Of a DNA stretch of 64,000 nt, positions 51,752-60,017 are shown one piece after another (positions within the stretch are counted from its first letter, which is position 1; each line of letters opens with the position of its first letter). The DNA comes from Brevibacillus_H sp041920465 (lineage in GTDB: Bacteria > Bacillota > Bacilli > Brevibacillales > Brevibacillaceae): contig JBHGXW010000060.1 in NCBI GenBank assembly GCA_041920465.1, positions 1 through 64,000 on the forward strand. The letters run 5' to 3'. The notes beneath the pieces were generated by a model. It made no database searches and was not told the DNA's origin. It saw nothing but the letters and a program-made list of their open reading frames with translations. The translations under genes and the position numbers were made by a program.

Positions 51752-53113
51752 ATGGCCAAAGTTATACTGGATCGAAATCGCAAGAAGCGGCTGGAGGCAG
51801 GACATCCCTGGATTTTTCAATCCGAGGTGAAAGAAATTCAGGGAGAGTTTGCCCCTGGCGATATTGTGGATGTACTGAATCACCAAGGTCATTTTCTGGC
51901 GAAAGGCTATATTAACCCCAATTCTCAAATGATTGTCCGTGTTCTTTCCTACGATCCGAAAGAATCAATTGACCTTGACTTTTTTATTCGCCGTTTTCGC
52001 GAAGCAGGCGAGCACCGCAGCCGGTTTGTCTCCAATCCGCGTGCGTGCCGCCTGGTGTACGGGGAGGCCGACTTTTTGCCGGGGATTATTGTGGATCGCT
52101 ACGAAGACGTATTGGTCGTGCAAATCTTGTCCTTGGGCATGGAAGTTCGCCGCGACCTGATCAAGCAGGCGCTGATCGAAGTTTTTGCGCCAAAAGGAAT
52201 TTTTTTGCGAAACGATGTGCCTGTCCGTGAACTGGAAGGATTGGAGCAAATCAAAGAAGTGCTGTACGGCGAGTGTCCGCGGGAGATTACGATTGAAGAG
52301 AACGGTTTGAAGTATATCGTGGACATTGTGGAAGGACAGAAGACCGGCTTTTTCTACGACCAGCGGGAAAACCGCGCGGCCATCGCTCCGCTGATGACAG
52401 GGTGGGGAGCGAAGCACGGAATTTCTTTGCAGCCGATTGGCGCTGACAACGAACCTCTCTTTGACAAACAGGGACGCCCCCGCCCAGGAGTGGAAGCCCT
52501 TCTTGACGAACAGGGAGAAGTAATCAGAAAGCCGGTGGACCGCCGCGGCAAAGTGGTCAAGAATCCGTTTTGGGACGGAGCGGAAGTGCTGGAGTGCTTT
52601 ACCCACACCGGTTCGTTTACGCTGAATGCCTGCAAGCACGGCGCGAAAAAGGTGACGGCTCTCGATATTTCCGAGCACGCCATTGAAACGGCGAAGCGGA
52701 ATATCACACTGAACGGGTTTTTGCACCGGGTCGAATTCGTGGTGGCTAACGCCTTTGACTATTTGCGCGAAAATGTCGAAGCGGGCAAAAGCTGGGATGT
52801 AGTCATTCTCGACCCGCCGGCCTTTGCCAAGTCGCGCCAAGCGGTTAAAGGCGCATGTCGCGGCTATAAAGACATTAATTTGCACGGAATGAAGCTGGTG
52901 CGTCCGGGCGGCTATCTGGTGACGGCATCATGCTCATACCACATGTCACCTGAACTTTTCCTCGAAACCATCCAGGAAGCGGCGCTGGATGCCAAAAAAA
53001 TTCTCCGGCTGATCGAATGGCGCGGAGCAGGCAAGGATCATCCGCAAATCAGCGGAGCAGACGAAGGCCATTACCTGAAGTTTGCTATCTTTGAAGTGCG
53101 CGACCGAAAATAA
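51752..53113 (+). CDS. Class I SAM-dependent rRNA methyltransferase (RlmI-like) with internal insertion
   Basis: The 453-residue protein has an N-terminal PUA domain (RKKRLEAGHPWIFQSEV), a linker domain and the methyltransferase domain with ECFTHTGSFTLNACKHGA, ALDISEHAIETAKRN, LDPPAFAKS and TASCSYHM. RlmI homologues methylate a 23S rRNA cytosine (m5C1962). About 59 residues (about 218-276, DNA 52403-52579) interrupt the usually continuous path from TGFFYDQRENRAAI to AEVLECF. The ATG at 51752 has AAGGAGG 12 nt upstream. Open frame extends further upstream but antisense to yqeW. Confidence 0.9.
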   Translation: MAKVILDRNRKKRLEAGHPWIFQSEVKEIQGEFAPGDIVDVLNHQGHFLAKGYINPNSQMIVRVLSYDPKESIDLDFFIRRFREAGEHRSRFVSNPRACRLVYGEADFLPGIIVDRYEDVLVVQILSLGMEVRRDLIKQALIEVFAPKGIFLRNDVPVRELEGLEQIKEVLYGECPREITIEENGLKYIVDIVEGQKTGFFYDQRENRAAIAPLMTGWGAKHGISLQPIGADNEPLFDKQGRPRPGVEALLDEQGEVIRKPVDRRGKVVKNPFWDGAEVLECFTHTGSFTLNACKHGAKKVTALDISEHAIETAKRNITLNGFLHRVEFVVANAFDYLRENVEAGKSWDVVILDPPAFAKSRQAVKGACRGYKDINLHGMKLVRPGGYLVTASCSYHMSPELFLETIQEAALDAKKILRLIEWRGAGKDHPQISGADEGHYLKFAIFEVRDRK

Positions 53114-53171
53114 AGAGGAAGTCAAAAAGAGCAGCGGCAGAAAGAAAAGAAAGCAGCGAAAGAAGAGAAGG

Positions 53172-53210
53172 AAGCGGCATGTAGCATGGGAGCGACATGT
53201 CGCTTTTTTT
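53172..53210 (+). terminator. Terminator after the RlmI-like gene
   Basis: AAGCGGCATGT pairs with ACATGTCGCTT (one G-T) around a 12-nt loop, followed by a run of T. Confidence 0.82.
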
Positions 53211-53228
53211 GGTCGATCAGGATTTATT

Positions 53229-53276
53229 CGGTTGGGGACACCGTACAACGCTGGTTTAGGTTAAGCCGGGTGGGTT
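53229..53276 (+). repeat. Possible degraded copy E of the dispersed hairpin element
   Basis: GTTGGGGACACC at the start and GCCGGGTGGGTT at the end resemble the ends of copies B-D, but the inner stem is poor and the T run is replaced by GCATT. It lies in the gap between the RlmI-like gene and the secreted hydrolase gene. Confidence 0.3.
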
Positions 53277-53398
53277 GCATTTGCGACAGCATATATTGTA
53301 ATGAAAGCCAAAAAACGGTATTTTGATCTTGTATCACCCTCGGCATGAAAATTGCGATTGAACAACAAGGAAAACGCTTACAAAATGGAGGGTGGTAT

Positions 53399-54925
53399 AT
53401 GAAACGAAAGTCGGTTGCATTTGCTTTCGTATCGGCCTTATTTTTTTCCGTGGCAGGTGTAGGTATGGATCAATCATTCGTACATGCGGCGTATTCACCG
53501 GTGATTCCAGGAGCACACAGCGTCTTCGTCACCAAGTTTGACGGGAAAGACGGGAACTGGCTGACGACCAGAAATCCCGCTCAATTTGCGCAGGCTACCC
53601 TCTACGGCAACTTGGCGTTAACTCCGTACGCCTGGGGCGACAAAGCTGAGGAAACCGGTTGGTATGAGATGTACAAACCGGCAGAGGTTACAGGAATTCA
53701 GATTAACGGGATGTTTGAAGATGCCAGGTTTGTCATCCGCGTTCCTGACGGCTGGAACGGCAAGCTGGTTGTTGCCGGAATTCCGGCGACGCGCAATGAA
53801 ACAGCAACCGACCTTTTGTTCAGCGATTACGTTCTGGCTCAAGGGTATGCGTTTGCTGCCATTGACAAAGGCACTCAGGGCGAAATAGACCCGAAGGATC
53901 CGTTTGCCAAAGTAAAAAATGCGCTGGTGGCAGAGGAAGATTCGTTGAAAGAGTGGCACCAGCGGTTCAGACAAATAACCAAAGCAGCCCAGGCATACCT
54001 CGCAAAAAATTACAAGGATCAGCTGATTGATGAGGATGACAAAGATAATCCGGCGAGCAAGCTGGTTTCCAGGAAGCACCCCATCCCCACCTACGCAATC
54101 GGTATTTCCAATGGCGGTTATGTCGTCCGCTACGCACTGGAGAATGACGATCCGAAGATGACCAAAGAACCTGCTCTGTTTGACGGAGGAGTTGATTGGG
54201 AAGGAGTTCTCTGGCGCTCCAAGGAGCCTAATCTGATCACCACGCTGACGACGGTGGTGAACAACGCGGAGGCGGCCATCTACGGCAGCGGAGAAGAGCA
54301 GGAGAAGGCGAAAGAGGAGATGTACAAGGCAGGCTTGCCTGAAGGAACTGAAAAGCTGTGGGCATACCACGACCAATTTTACTGGTTTATTTCCCTCAAT
54401 ATCTACAGGGACAAATTCGATCCGAAAGCGCCCAAACGAATCGAGTGGCGGGACTACCTGAACTTCGACGAAAACGGACTCAGGGATCGTTCCCATGATG
54501 ATATTTTTCAAGATTATGACTATAGGAAGCGGCCATCATCCGTCAAGAAGCAGGTGGCGGAAATCGAGAACACGGGTAACATTCACGTTCCGCTGATTAC
54601 AGTGTTTGGCACTTGGGATTCACTCATTTTCCCTGACGTACACGGCAAAGCTTACGAGAAGCTGGTACAAAAAGCAGGCAAGGGAGATATTCACCGCCTG
54701 TACCTGGTGGAGAAGGGGAACCATGTTGACGGCCTTGTTTGGAGCAAAACGGATCATGAACACGAACTGCAGCCGCTGCTCCCTTACGTTCATCAAAGCT
54801 TTGAACTGATGGTCAGATGGGTCGAAGAAGGCAAAGAACCGCCGAAAAGCCAAACCATCCCGACCCCTCAGGACTCAACAAAGGTAATTGACATTGAATC
54901 GGGCCAAGAGATTTCGCCGTATTAA
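53399..54925 (+). CDS. Secreted alpha/beta hydrolase (3-hydroxybutyrate-oligomer hydrolase/tannase-like)
   Basis: The 508-residue protein has a signal peptide (MKRKSVAFAFVSALFFSVAG, probable cut after VHA near residue 30) and no wall anchor. A nucleophile elbow GISNGGY puts the likely Ser near residue 240, a candidate acid is in TVFGTWDSL and a His in KGNHVDGLVW. The layout resembles tannase/feruloyl esterase or 3-hydroxybutyrate-oligomer hydrolase families, but the exact reaction is open. GGAGGG precedes the ATG at 53399. Confidence 0.8.
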   Translation: MKRKSVAFAFVSALFFSVAGVGMDQSFVHAAYSPVIPGAHSVFVTKFDGKDGNWLTTRNPAQFAQATLYGNLALTPYAWGDKAEETGWYEMYKPAEVTGIQINGMFEDARFVIRVPDGWNGKLVVAGIPATRNETATDLLFSDYVLAQGYAFAAIDKGTQGEIDPKDPFAKVKNALVAEEDSLKEWHQRFRQITKAAQAYLAKNYKDQLIDEDDKDNPASKLVSRKHPIPTYAIGISNGGYVVRYALENDDPKMTKEPALFDGGVDWEGVLWRSKEPNLITTLTTVVNNAEAAIYGSGEEQEKAKEEMYKAGLPEGTEKLWAYHDQFYWFISLNIYRDKFDPKAPKRIEWRDYLNFDENGLRDRSHDDIFQDYDYRKRPSSVKKQVAEIENTGNIHVPLITVFGTWDSLIFPDVHGKAYEKLVQKAGKGDIHRLYLVEKGNHVDGLVWSKTDHEHELQPLLPYVHQSFELMVRWVEEGKEPPKSQTIPTPQDSTKVIDIESGQEISPY

Positions 54926-54939
54926 TACCCACTCCCATT

Positions 54940-55566
54940 TTAGGTGAACTGTTTGTCTGAAAGCACGCTCTGGATTATCTCCAGAGCTTTTTTCAGGCCT
55001 AGTTCTTGTCCCAGCAGCACTTGGCTTTCCGCTGGTGTATTTCCGCGCGTGGCAGACAGTTTTTCCAGTTCATAGCGCAAGAAATGCTCCACGATATGGA
55101 TTTGCACCTTGCCCAGTTGACGCTCGCTTAGTCTGTCCCTCTCCAGGAATTCCCTTTTTGCCAAGCTGTCCTCCACATATTTGCCGATATCATCTTCAAG
55201 GAAACGGGAAGCCGTACAGATGATGTTCATATACTCGTCTGTTTTCGATGGAATAAATTTCAAGGTATGCCCGAGATGAGCGAGCAAAAATTTGTTTGCA
55301 ACCAAACTATTTCTTGTGTAATCGTTGTGCAGTAGCGAGTATTCACCGAGGAAATTGCCTGTCTCTTTGTCGTAGCTGTGCAGTAAGGTGTAGCTTGAGC
55401 AATACGTGCAGTACAGAAGGTAGTCTCTCATGGTAGATCCCTCCGGGTTGAAGACATGTCCCATGAACGGGTAAGCCTGAGCCTCAGTATCAAGATATTC
55501 GTTCTCAAGATGCGAGGTGATAATTCCTGATTCTTTGCTTGATTCCTCCTTCTTTGCACTTGTCAT
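54940..55566 (-). CDS. Hypothetical protein of unknown family
   Basis: The 208-residue protein was not recognised. It starts MTSAKKEESSKESG (charged), has a CxxC in YCTYC near residue 55, a His/Tyr-rich middle (LLHSYDKETGNF, LLHNDYTRN) and helical C-terminal segments. No signal peptide or membrane segment is evident. It has a good SD (GGGGGCGGAAC is weak, but GGGGGCGG is close) and is divergent from ddl. Codon use looks like its neighbours, so it is probably a real gene. Confidence 0.7.
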   Translation of the reverse strand: MTSAKKEESSKESGIITSHLENEYLDTEAQAYPFMGHVFNPEGSTMRDYLLYCTYCSSYTLLHSYDKETGNFLGEYSLLHNDYTRNSLVANKFLLAHLGHTLKFIPSKTDEYMNIICTASRFLEDDIGKYVEDSLAKREFLERDRLSERQLGKVQIHIVEHFLRYELEKLSATRGNTPAESQVLLGQELGLKKALEIIQSVLSDKQFT

Positions 55567-55693
55567 GTTCCGCCCCCTTTAGTATGCTCTTAATGAACCG
55601 TGCGCCAATATTGGGCACAATGCATAAAATGGTTTGCAGCCGATCTTTGGAAATGCAAACCGCTTCGAGGGAGCAGAAGGGAGCTATTTTACC

Positions 55694-56794
55694 ATGGCAA
55701 ACAAGATTCGCTTGGGAATTATATATGGGGGCAAATCCTCTGAGCATGAGGTATCGCTTCGGACAGCACAATCCATCATGAACGCGGTTGACCGGGAAAA
55801 ATATGAACTGACACCGGTGTTCGTACAACTGGACGGCAGATGGGTGAAAGGTGAGCAAATCGCCGGACAATTGGAAAACGTGGATAGATTAAGACTTGAC
55901 GCATCGGCATCATCCGCTAATCTTCCGGCAACTGCAAATACGGCGGCTCCGGTTCTTGCTCTGGGGCAGGAAGTTGACGTTGTGTTTCCGGTGATTCACG
56001 GCCCTAACGGAGAAGACGGAACAATCCAAGGGCTTCTGGAATTGGCCGATATCCCGTACGTTGGAACCGGCGTAATGGCTTCTGCGGTCGGTATGGATAA
56101 ATGGATGATGAAAAATGTGTTTGCCCAGCACGGCTTGCCGCAGGTGAAGTATTTGGGTGTACTTCGTTCTCAAATTGATCAGGACATAGACAAGGTCATG
56201 GACAAAATTGAACAGGAAATCGGCTATCCTTGTTTCATCAAGCCGGCCAACATGGGCTCCAGTGTAGGGATCAGCAAGGCGAAGGACAGAGCAAGCTTGC
56301 TGGAGGCGCTGCAGGTTGCTGCCAAATTTGACCGCCGGATCGTCGTTGAAGCATTCGTCAAAGCCCGGGAACTGGAAATCGGTGTGCTTGGCAACGAAGA
56401 ATTGATCACCTCCGTCGTGGGTGAAGTAATCGCGGCAAAAGAATTCTACGATTACGAAGCCAAATATAAAGGCGCAGGCACAGAACTGCAAATCCCGGCG
56501 ATCATCCCGCAAGAGTTGGAACAACAAATCGCCGAGATGGCCAAACTTGCTTTTCAGGCGATTGACGGATCAGGCTTGTCCCGTGTGGACTTTTTCTATG
56601 ATGAAGAGAACCAAAAGCTCTACATCAACGAGATCAACACCATGCCAGGCTTTACCCCATTCAGTATGTATCCGATGCTGTTCCAGGCAAAAGGCGTCTC
56701 ATACCGTGAATTAATCGACCGACTTGTCCAACTGGCGATTGAACGCCACGAAGACAAGAAGCGAAACATAGTCGTTGCGGAAGAATTGGAATAG
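55694..56794 (+). CDS. ddl: D-alanine--D-alanine ligase
   Basis: The 366-residue ATP-grasp enzyme joins two D-Ala for peptidoglycan precursors. It has IIYGGKSSEHEVSLRTA, VIHGPNGEDGTIQG, the ATP-grasp region KPANMGSSVGISKA and the C-terminal metal-binding part YINEINTMPGFTPFSMYP. MANKIRLG at ATG 55694 is the typical start. AAGGGAG lies about 10 nt upstream. murF, which uses the dipeptide, is two genes away on the other strand. Confidence 0.97.
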   Translation: MANKIRLGIIYGGKSSEHEVSLRTAQSIMNAVDREKYELTPVFVQLDGRWVKGEQIAGQLENVDRLRLDASASSANLPATANTAAPVLALGQEVDVVFPVIHGPNGEDGTIQGLLELADIPYVGTGVMASAVGMDKWMMKNVFAQHGLPQVKYLGVLRSQIDQDIDKVMDKIEQEIGYPCFIKPANMGSSVGISKAKDRASLLEALQVAAKFDRRIVVEAFVKARELEIGVLGNEELITSVVGEVIAAKEFYDYEAKYKGAGTELQIPAIIPQELEQQIAEMAKLAFQAIDGSGLSRVDFFYDEENQKLYINEINTMPGFTPFSMYPMLFQAKGVSYRELIDRLVQLAIERHEDKKRNIVVAEELE

Positions 56795-56841
56795 AAGAAG
56801 GCTTCAAACAGAGGCAAAACCGAACAGAAATCGAGCCAAAG

Positions 56842-56888
56842 ACCGAACAGATTTTCGGGAGTTTCCTGAGATTCTCTCGGTTTTTTCT
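56842..56888 (+). terminator. Probable terminator after ddl
   Basis: ACCGA pairs with TCGGT around a long loop that can form an inner GGGA/TCCT stem, followed by TTTTTT. Weak stem, good T run. Confidence 0.4.
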
Positions 56889-56991
56889 TTTTGGAGAGTA
56901 GGGGTTATAGCATTTATCGCGTTTCCTAAAAAAAGGGATTTTGCTCGTTTTCAAGAATACTTCTTCCATGCTGTTGAAGGGAGAGGTAAAT

Positions 56992-57474
56992 GTGGAAAAA
57001 AGACACGAGGTTTTGTTTAACCAGCTGCAATCTTACAGACAGGAAACATTACGCGCGATTGAAGAACTGACGGAAGAGATGGCGGACTTTATACCAACCG
57101 GGTTTAATAACAATATCCGTTGGAACCTGGGGCACATCTACTTGGATCAATATTTGTGGATTCAGCATTTGACCAGGGAGCCGATTCAGCTTCCCGAAGG
57201 CTTTCGCGAGTGGTTTGGATATGGAACCCGACCTTCTGACTGGAAATCGGCTCCACCAACGCTGGATACATTGCGGAAGCTTTTGTCTGAACAGATTTCA
57301 CATATTCGCGAGGCTTATGGCGAACGTCTGGAAGAAGAGTTCCCCGCAACAGAGGATGGCATCCATACAATCGCCCAGGTGCTGGTTCGAACCATTTTCC
57401 ATGAGGGAATGCATCTCTCTGCCATCTGTTCGATTCTTCGATCTTTGAAAAGTATTTCTTTTCCTGAGAAGTAG
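56992..57474 (+). CDS. DinB superfamily protein
   Basis: The 160-residue protein has the four-helix DinB/YfiT fold pattern with metal-type His residues in NLGHIYLDQ (near 42) and FHEGMHLSAI (near 138-142). DinB-family proteins include thiol transferases, and no specific function can be given here. GTG 56992 with GAGAGGT upstream gives MEKRHEVLFNQLQ. Confidence 0.8.
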   Translation: MEKRHEVLFNQLQSYRQETLRAIEELTEEMADFIPTGFNNNIRWNLGHIYLDQYLWIQHLTREPIQLPEGFREWFGYGTRPSDWKSAPPTLDTLRKLLSEQISHIREAYGERLEEEFPATEDGIHTIAQVLVRTIFHEGMHLSAICSILRSLKSISFPEK

Positions 57475-57503
57475 CTGCACCGGGAAAGTGTAAATTCATA
57501 ATA

Positions 57504-57539
57504 AATCCCGTCCAGCTTTCTTGGACGGGATTATTTTTT
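57504..57539. terminator. Terminator between the DinB-like gene and murF
   Basis: AATCCCGTCCA pairs with TGGACGGGATT around a 7-nt loop, followed by ATTTTTT. It lies between convergent genes. Confidence 0.85.
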
Positions 57540-57570
57540 GGACGGAATTGCGATTTTTGCTATTGAAAAG

Positions 57571-58941
57571 CTATTGAAGAGCTTCCACCATCGTCTCCAG
57601 CTTCATTCCCCGCGAGGCTTTGAACAAGAGCGCGTTTCCGCTCGTGTTGTATGAGCGAAGAGTCGGCAAGGCATCTTCTTTGTTGGCAAAATGCAGTTTG
57701 TTGCCTTGATATGCCTGGTTAAGCTGACTGGACAGAGAGCCGATGGTAACCAGAAGATCAAATGTTTCCGGATATCGATTCAGAAATTCACCCACTTCAG
57801 CGTGAAGCGACTGGCTGTTTTCTCCCAGTTCAAACATATCGCCAAGAATGAGGATTTTTTTATGGGTCGGCAGGATTTCCGCGAATGTCTCAATGGCTGC
57901 CTTCATGGAGGAAGGGCTGGCGTTGTAGGCATCGTTGATAATCACAACTCCGGCTCGAGAGCGGCTAACCTCGAAGCGCATCGCCGAGATGTTCACGGTT
58001 TCCAGGGCAGCCTTAATCTCTTCCGGCGACATGCCAAGGCGGTGGGCGATGGCAATGGCCGGAAGCGAATTGGCTACATTATGCTTGCCGAACAAGGGGA
58101 GAAACACCTCAAATCCAGACTGTGACGGTAGATGGACCGTATAGCGGGTGCCGTGCTCGTTGCTCACGATCCCTTCAGCCCAGACATCCGCTTGTCCTTC
58201 CACAGAATAAAACCATACATTTCCGTCATAAAGATGGCTTACTTTATGTAAATACACACTGTCACCGTTTAGCAGCACTAATCCGTTCGGATCGGTATGC
58301 GGCAATAGCTCTGCTTTGGCCAATGCGATTTTTTCCCGCGTTCCGAAAAACTCCAGATGAGCATCGCCGATAGAAGTAATCACACTGTATTCGGGCTTGA
58401 TCAGCGAGGCTAACAGATCAATTTCACCGGCGTGATTCATCCCGATCTCCAGCACGGCTGCCTCATGGGTGTTCTCCAATTGCAGCAGGGAGTAAGGTAC
58501 GCCCAGATGATTGTTTAAATTTTTGTAGGTTTTATAGACGGATCGTTTGGATCCCAAAATGTGGGCGATGATATCTTTGGTAGTCGTTTTTCCGTTGCTT
58601 CCGGTTACTGCCACAAACGGCATCGAAAAGCCTCGCCGATAAAAGGCGGCCAGTTTCTGAAAGCCCCGCAGCGTGTCATTGACAAGCACGACGCCGATGG
58701 AAGAGGGGAGGTTGGCCGGAATTTTTGTTTGATCGCTGACCAGCACGGCTGAAGCTCCTTGTTCTACGGCCTGCATGATAAAATCGTGGCCGTCCCGATT
58801 CCCGGCTATCGGGACAAATAAAGCGCCTGATTCAAGCTGGCGCGTGTCAAAGTGAACGGAGCTGACTACAGCCTCAGGATTGCCCTGCAGGAGGATTCCT
58901 TCTGCCATTTTGGCCAGGGCGGCAAATGAAATCGGATTCAT
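57571..58941 (-). CDS. murF: UDP-N-acetylmuramoyl-tripeptide--D-alanyl-D-alanine ligase
   Basis: The 456-residue ligase adds D-Ala-D-Ala to the UDP-MurNAc tripeptide. It shows the Mur-ligase P-loop VTGSNGKTTTKD near residues 115-126, EIGMNHAGEIDLL and INDAYNASPSSMKAA. It stands alone on the minus strand, near ddl whose product it uses. Confidence 0.96.
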   Translation of the reverse strand: MNPISFAALAKMAEGILLQGNPEAVVSSVHFDTRQLESGALFVPIAGNRDGHDFIMQAVEQGASAVLVSDQTKIPANLPSSIGVVLVNDTLRGFQKLAAFYRRGFSMPFVAVTGSNGKTTTKDIIAHILGSKRSVYKTYKNLNNHLGVPYSLLQLENTHEAAVLEIGMNHAGEIDLLASLIKPEYSVITSIGDAHLEFFGTREKIALAKAELLPHTDPNGLVLLNGDSVYLHKVSHLYDGNVWFYSVEGQADVWAEGIVSNEHGTRYTVHLPSQSGFEVFLPLFGKHNVANSLPAIAIAHRLGMSPEEIKAALETVNISAMRFEVSRSRAGVVIINDAYNASPSSMKAAIETFAEILPTHKKILILGDMFELGENSQSLHAEVGEFLNRYPETFDLLVTIGSLSSQLNQAYQGNKLHFANKEDALPTLRSYNTSGNALLFKASRGMKLETMVEALQ

Positions 58942-59151
58942 GGACTTTCATCCCTTCTGGATTCTTAACACTTTCAACGGTTATCGAGGTCATGCTAACA
59001 TGCATCTAGATGGTAAGCAAGCGGAAAACGTCCCGAATGTACTATTCTCTACTCATAAATATGGCGCTCGCTTATCCGTTATGTGGCTGGCGGCTTGACC
59101 AAAATTGAAATATAATAGGATCAAGGGTTACAGGAAGATGTAGTCAAGAGG

Positions 59152-59181
59152 TTGACCTGACCTGAATTTATGTCCTATAAT
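59152..59181 (+). promoter_or_regulatory. Sigma-A promoter for rpsU-yqeY
   Basis: TTGACC (59152-59157), an 18-nt spacer and TATAAT (59176-59181) lie about 65 nt before rpsU. The 304-bp gap 58942-59245 holds this promoter and the rpsU SD. TATAAT at 59111 is another -10-like site without a good -35. Confidence 0.75.
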
Positions 59182-59245
59182 GTAGTGTGACAGTCTGTGC
59201 TCGAACAGTTGTCCCACTGTTTCACACGGAGGGAGGGAATTACAG

Positions 59246-59422
59246 ATGGCAGAAATTCGCGTTCGCAAAAATGAATCTTTGGAAAGCGCACTCCGCCGCT
59301 TCAAGCGTGAAAGCGCAAAGGCTGGTGTCATGGCTGAACTTCGTAAACGCCGCCACTTTGAAAAGCCTAGCGTTGCTCGCAAGAAAAAATCCGAAGCTGC
59401 ACGCAAACGTAAGTTTTACTAA
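59246..59422 (+). CDS. rpsU: 30S ribosomal protein bS21
   Basis: The 58-residue basic protein reads MAEIRVRKNESLESALRRF at its start and ends KKKSEAARKRKFY, a standard bS21. GGAGGGAGGG precedes the ATG. It is followed 15 nt later by yqeY, the classic Firmicute arrangement. Confidence 0.97.
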   Translation: MAEIRVRKNESLESALRRFKRESAKAGVMAELRKRRHFEKPSVARKKKSEAARKRKFY

Positions 59423-59437
59423 GCAGGAGGGCTAATC

Positions 59438-59884
59438 ATGAGTGTAATGGAGCGACTCAATCAAGATATGAAGCAAGCGATGAAGGACAAATCCGCACTG
59501 AAACTCTCCGTTATTCGCATGGTGAAAGCCGCAATTCAAAACGAAGAGATCACAAAAGGAAAACCATTGTCCGATGACGATGTGCTGACCATCTTGTCCC
59601 GTGAGTTAAAACAACGCCGTGACTCCCTCCAAGAGTTTGAAAAAGCGGGCCGTGATGATTTATCGAGCAAAACCCGTGAGGAAATTGACATACTCACTTC
59701 CTACCTGCCGGAGCAATTGAGCGAGGAGGCGATCCGCCAAATCGTGCATGAGGCAATTGCACAGGTTGGAGCCACATCGAAAAAAGAGATGGGCAAGGTG
59801 ATGGGAGTCGTCATTCCGAAGGTTAAAGGTAAAGCAGACGGTTCTATCGTTCAAACCATAGTAAATGAAGAATTATCGAAATAG
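59438..59884 (+). CDS. yqeY: GatB/YqeY domain protein
   Basis: The 148-residue protein is a stand-alone YqeY domain with SVMERLNQDMKQAMKDKSALKLSVIRMVKAAI and the C-terminal MGKVMGVVIPKVKGKADGSIV. It resembles the tRNA-binding tail domain of GatB. AGGAGG precedes the ATG. Confidence 0.95.
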   Translation: MSVMERLNQDMKQAMKDKSALKLSVIRMVKAAIQNEEITKGKPLSDDDVLTILSRELKQRRDSLQEFEKAGRDDLSSKTREEIDILTSYLPEQLSEEAIRQIVHEAIAQVGATSKKEMGKVMGVVIPKVKGKADGSIVQTIVNEELSK

Positions 59885-59894
59885 ATAATGAATC

Positions 59895-59931
59895 AAAAAC
59901 CCAATCCGTTATTTGCGGATTGGGTTTTTTC
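59895..59931 (+). terminator. Terminator after yqeY
   Basis: AAACCCAATCCG pairs with CGGATTGGGTTT around a 6-nt loop, followed by TTT. Confidence 0.88.
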
Positions 59932-60017
59932 GTGATTCTGTAACGAGCTTAGGGCATTTTGAAACCAAACCTCCCGTCTGCCGTATACACAATTAGATAG
60001 GGGAAAGGAGGAAAAGG

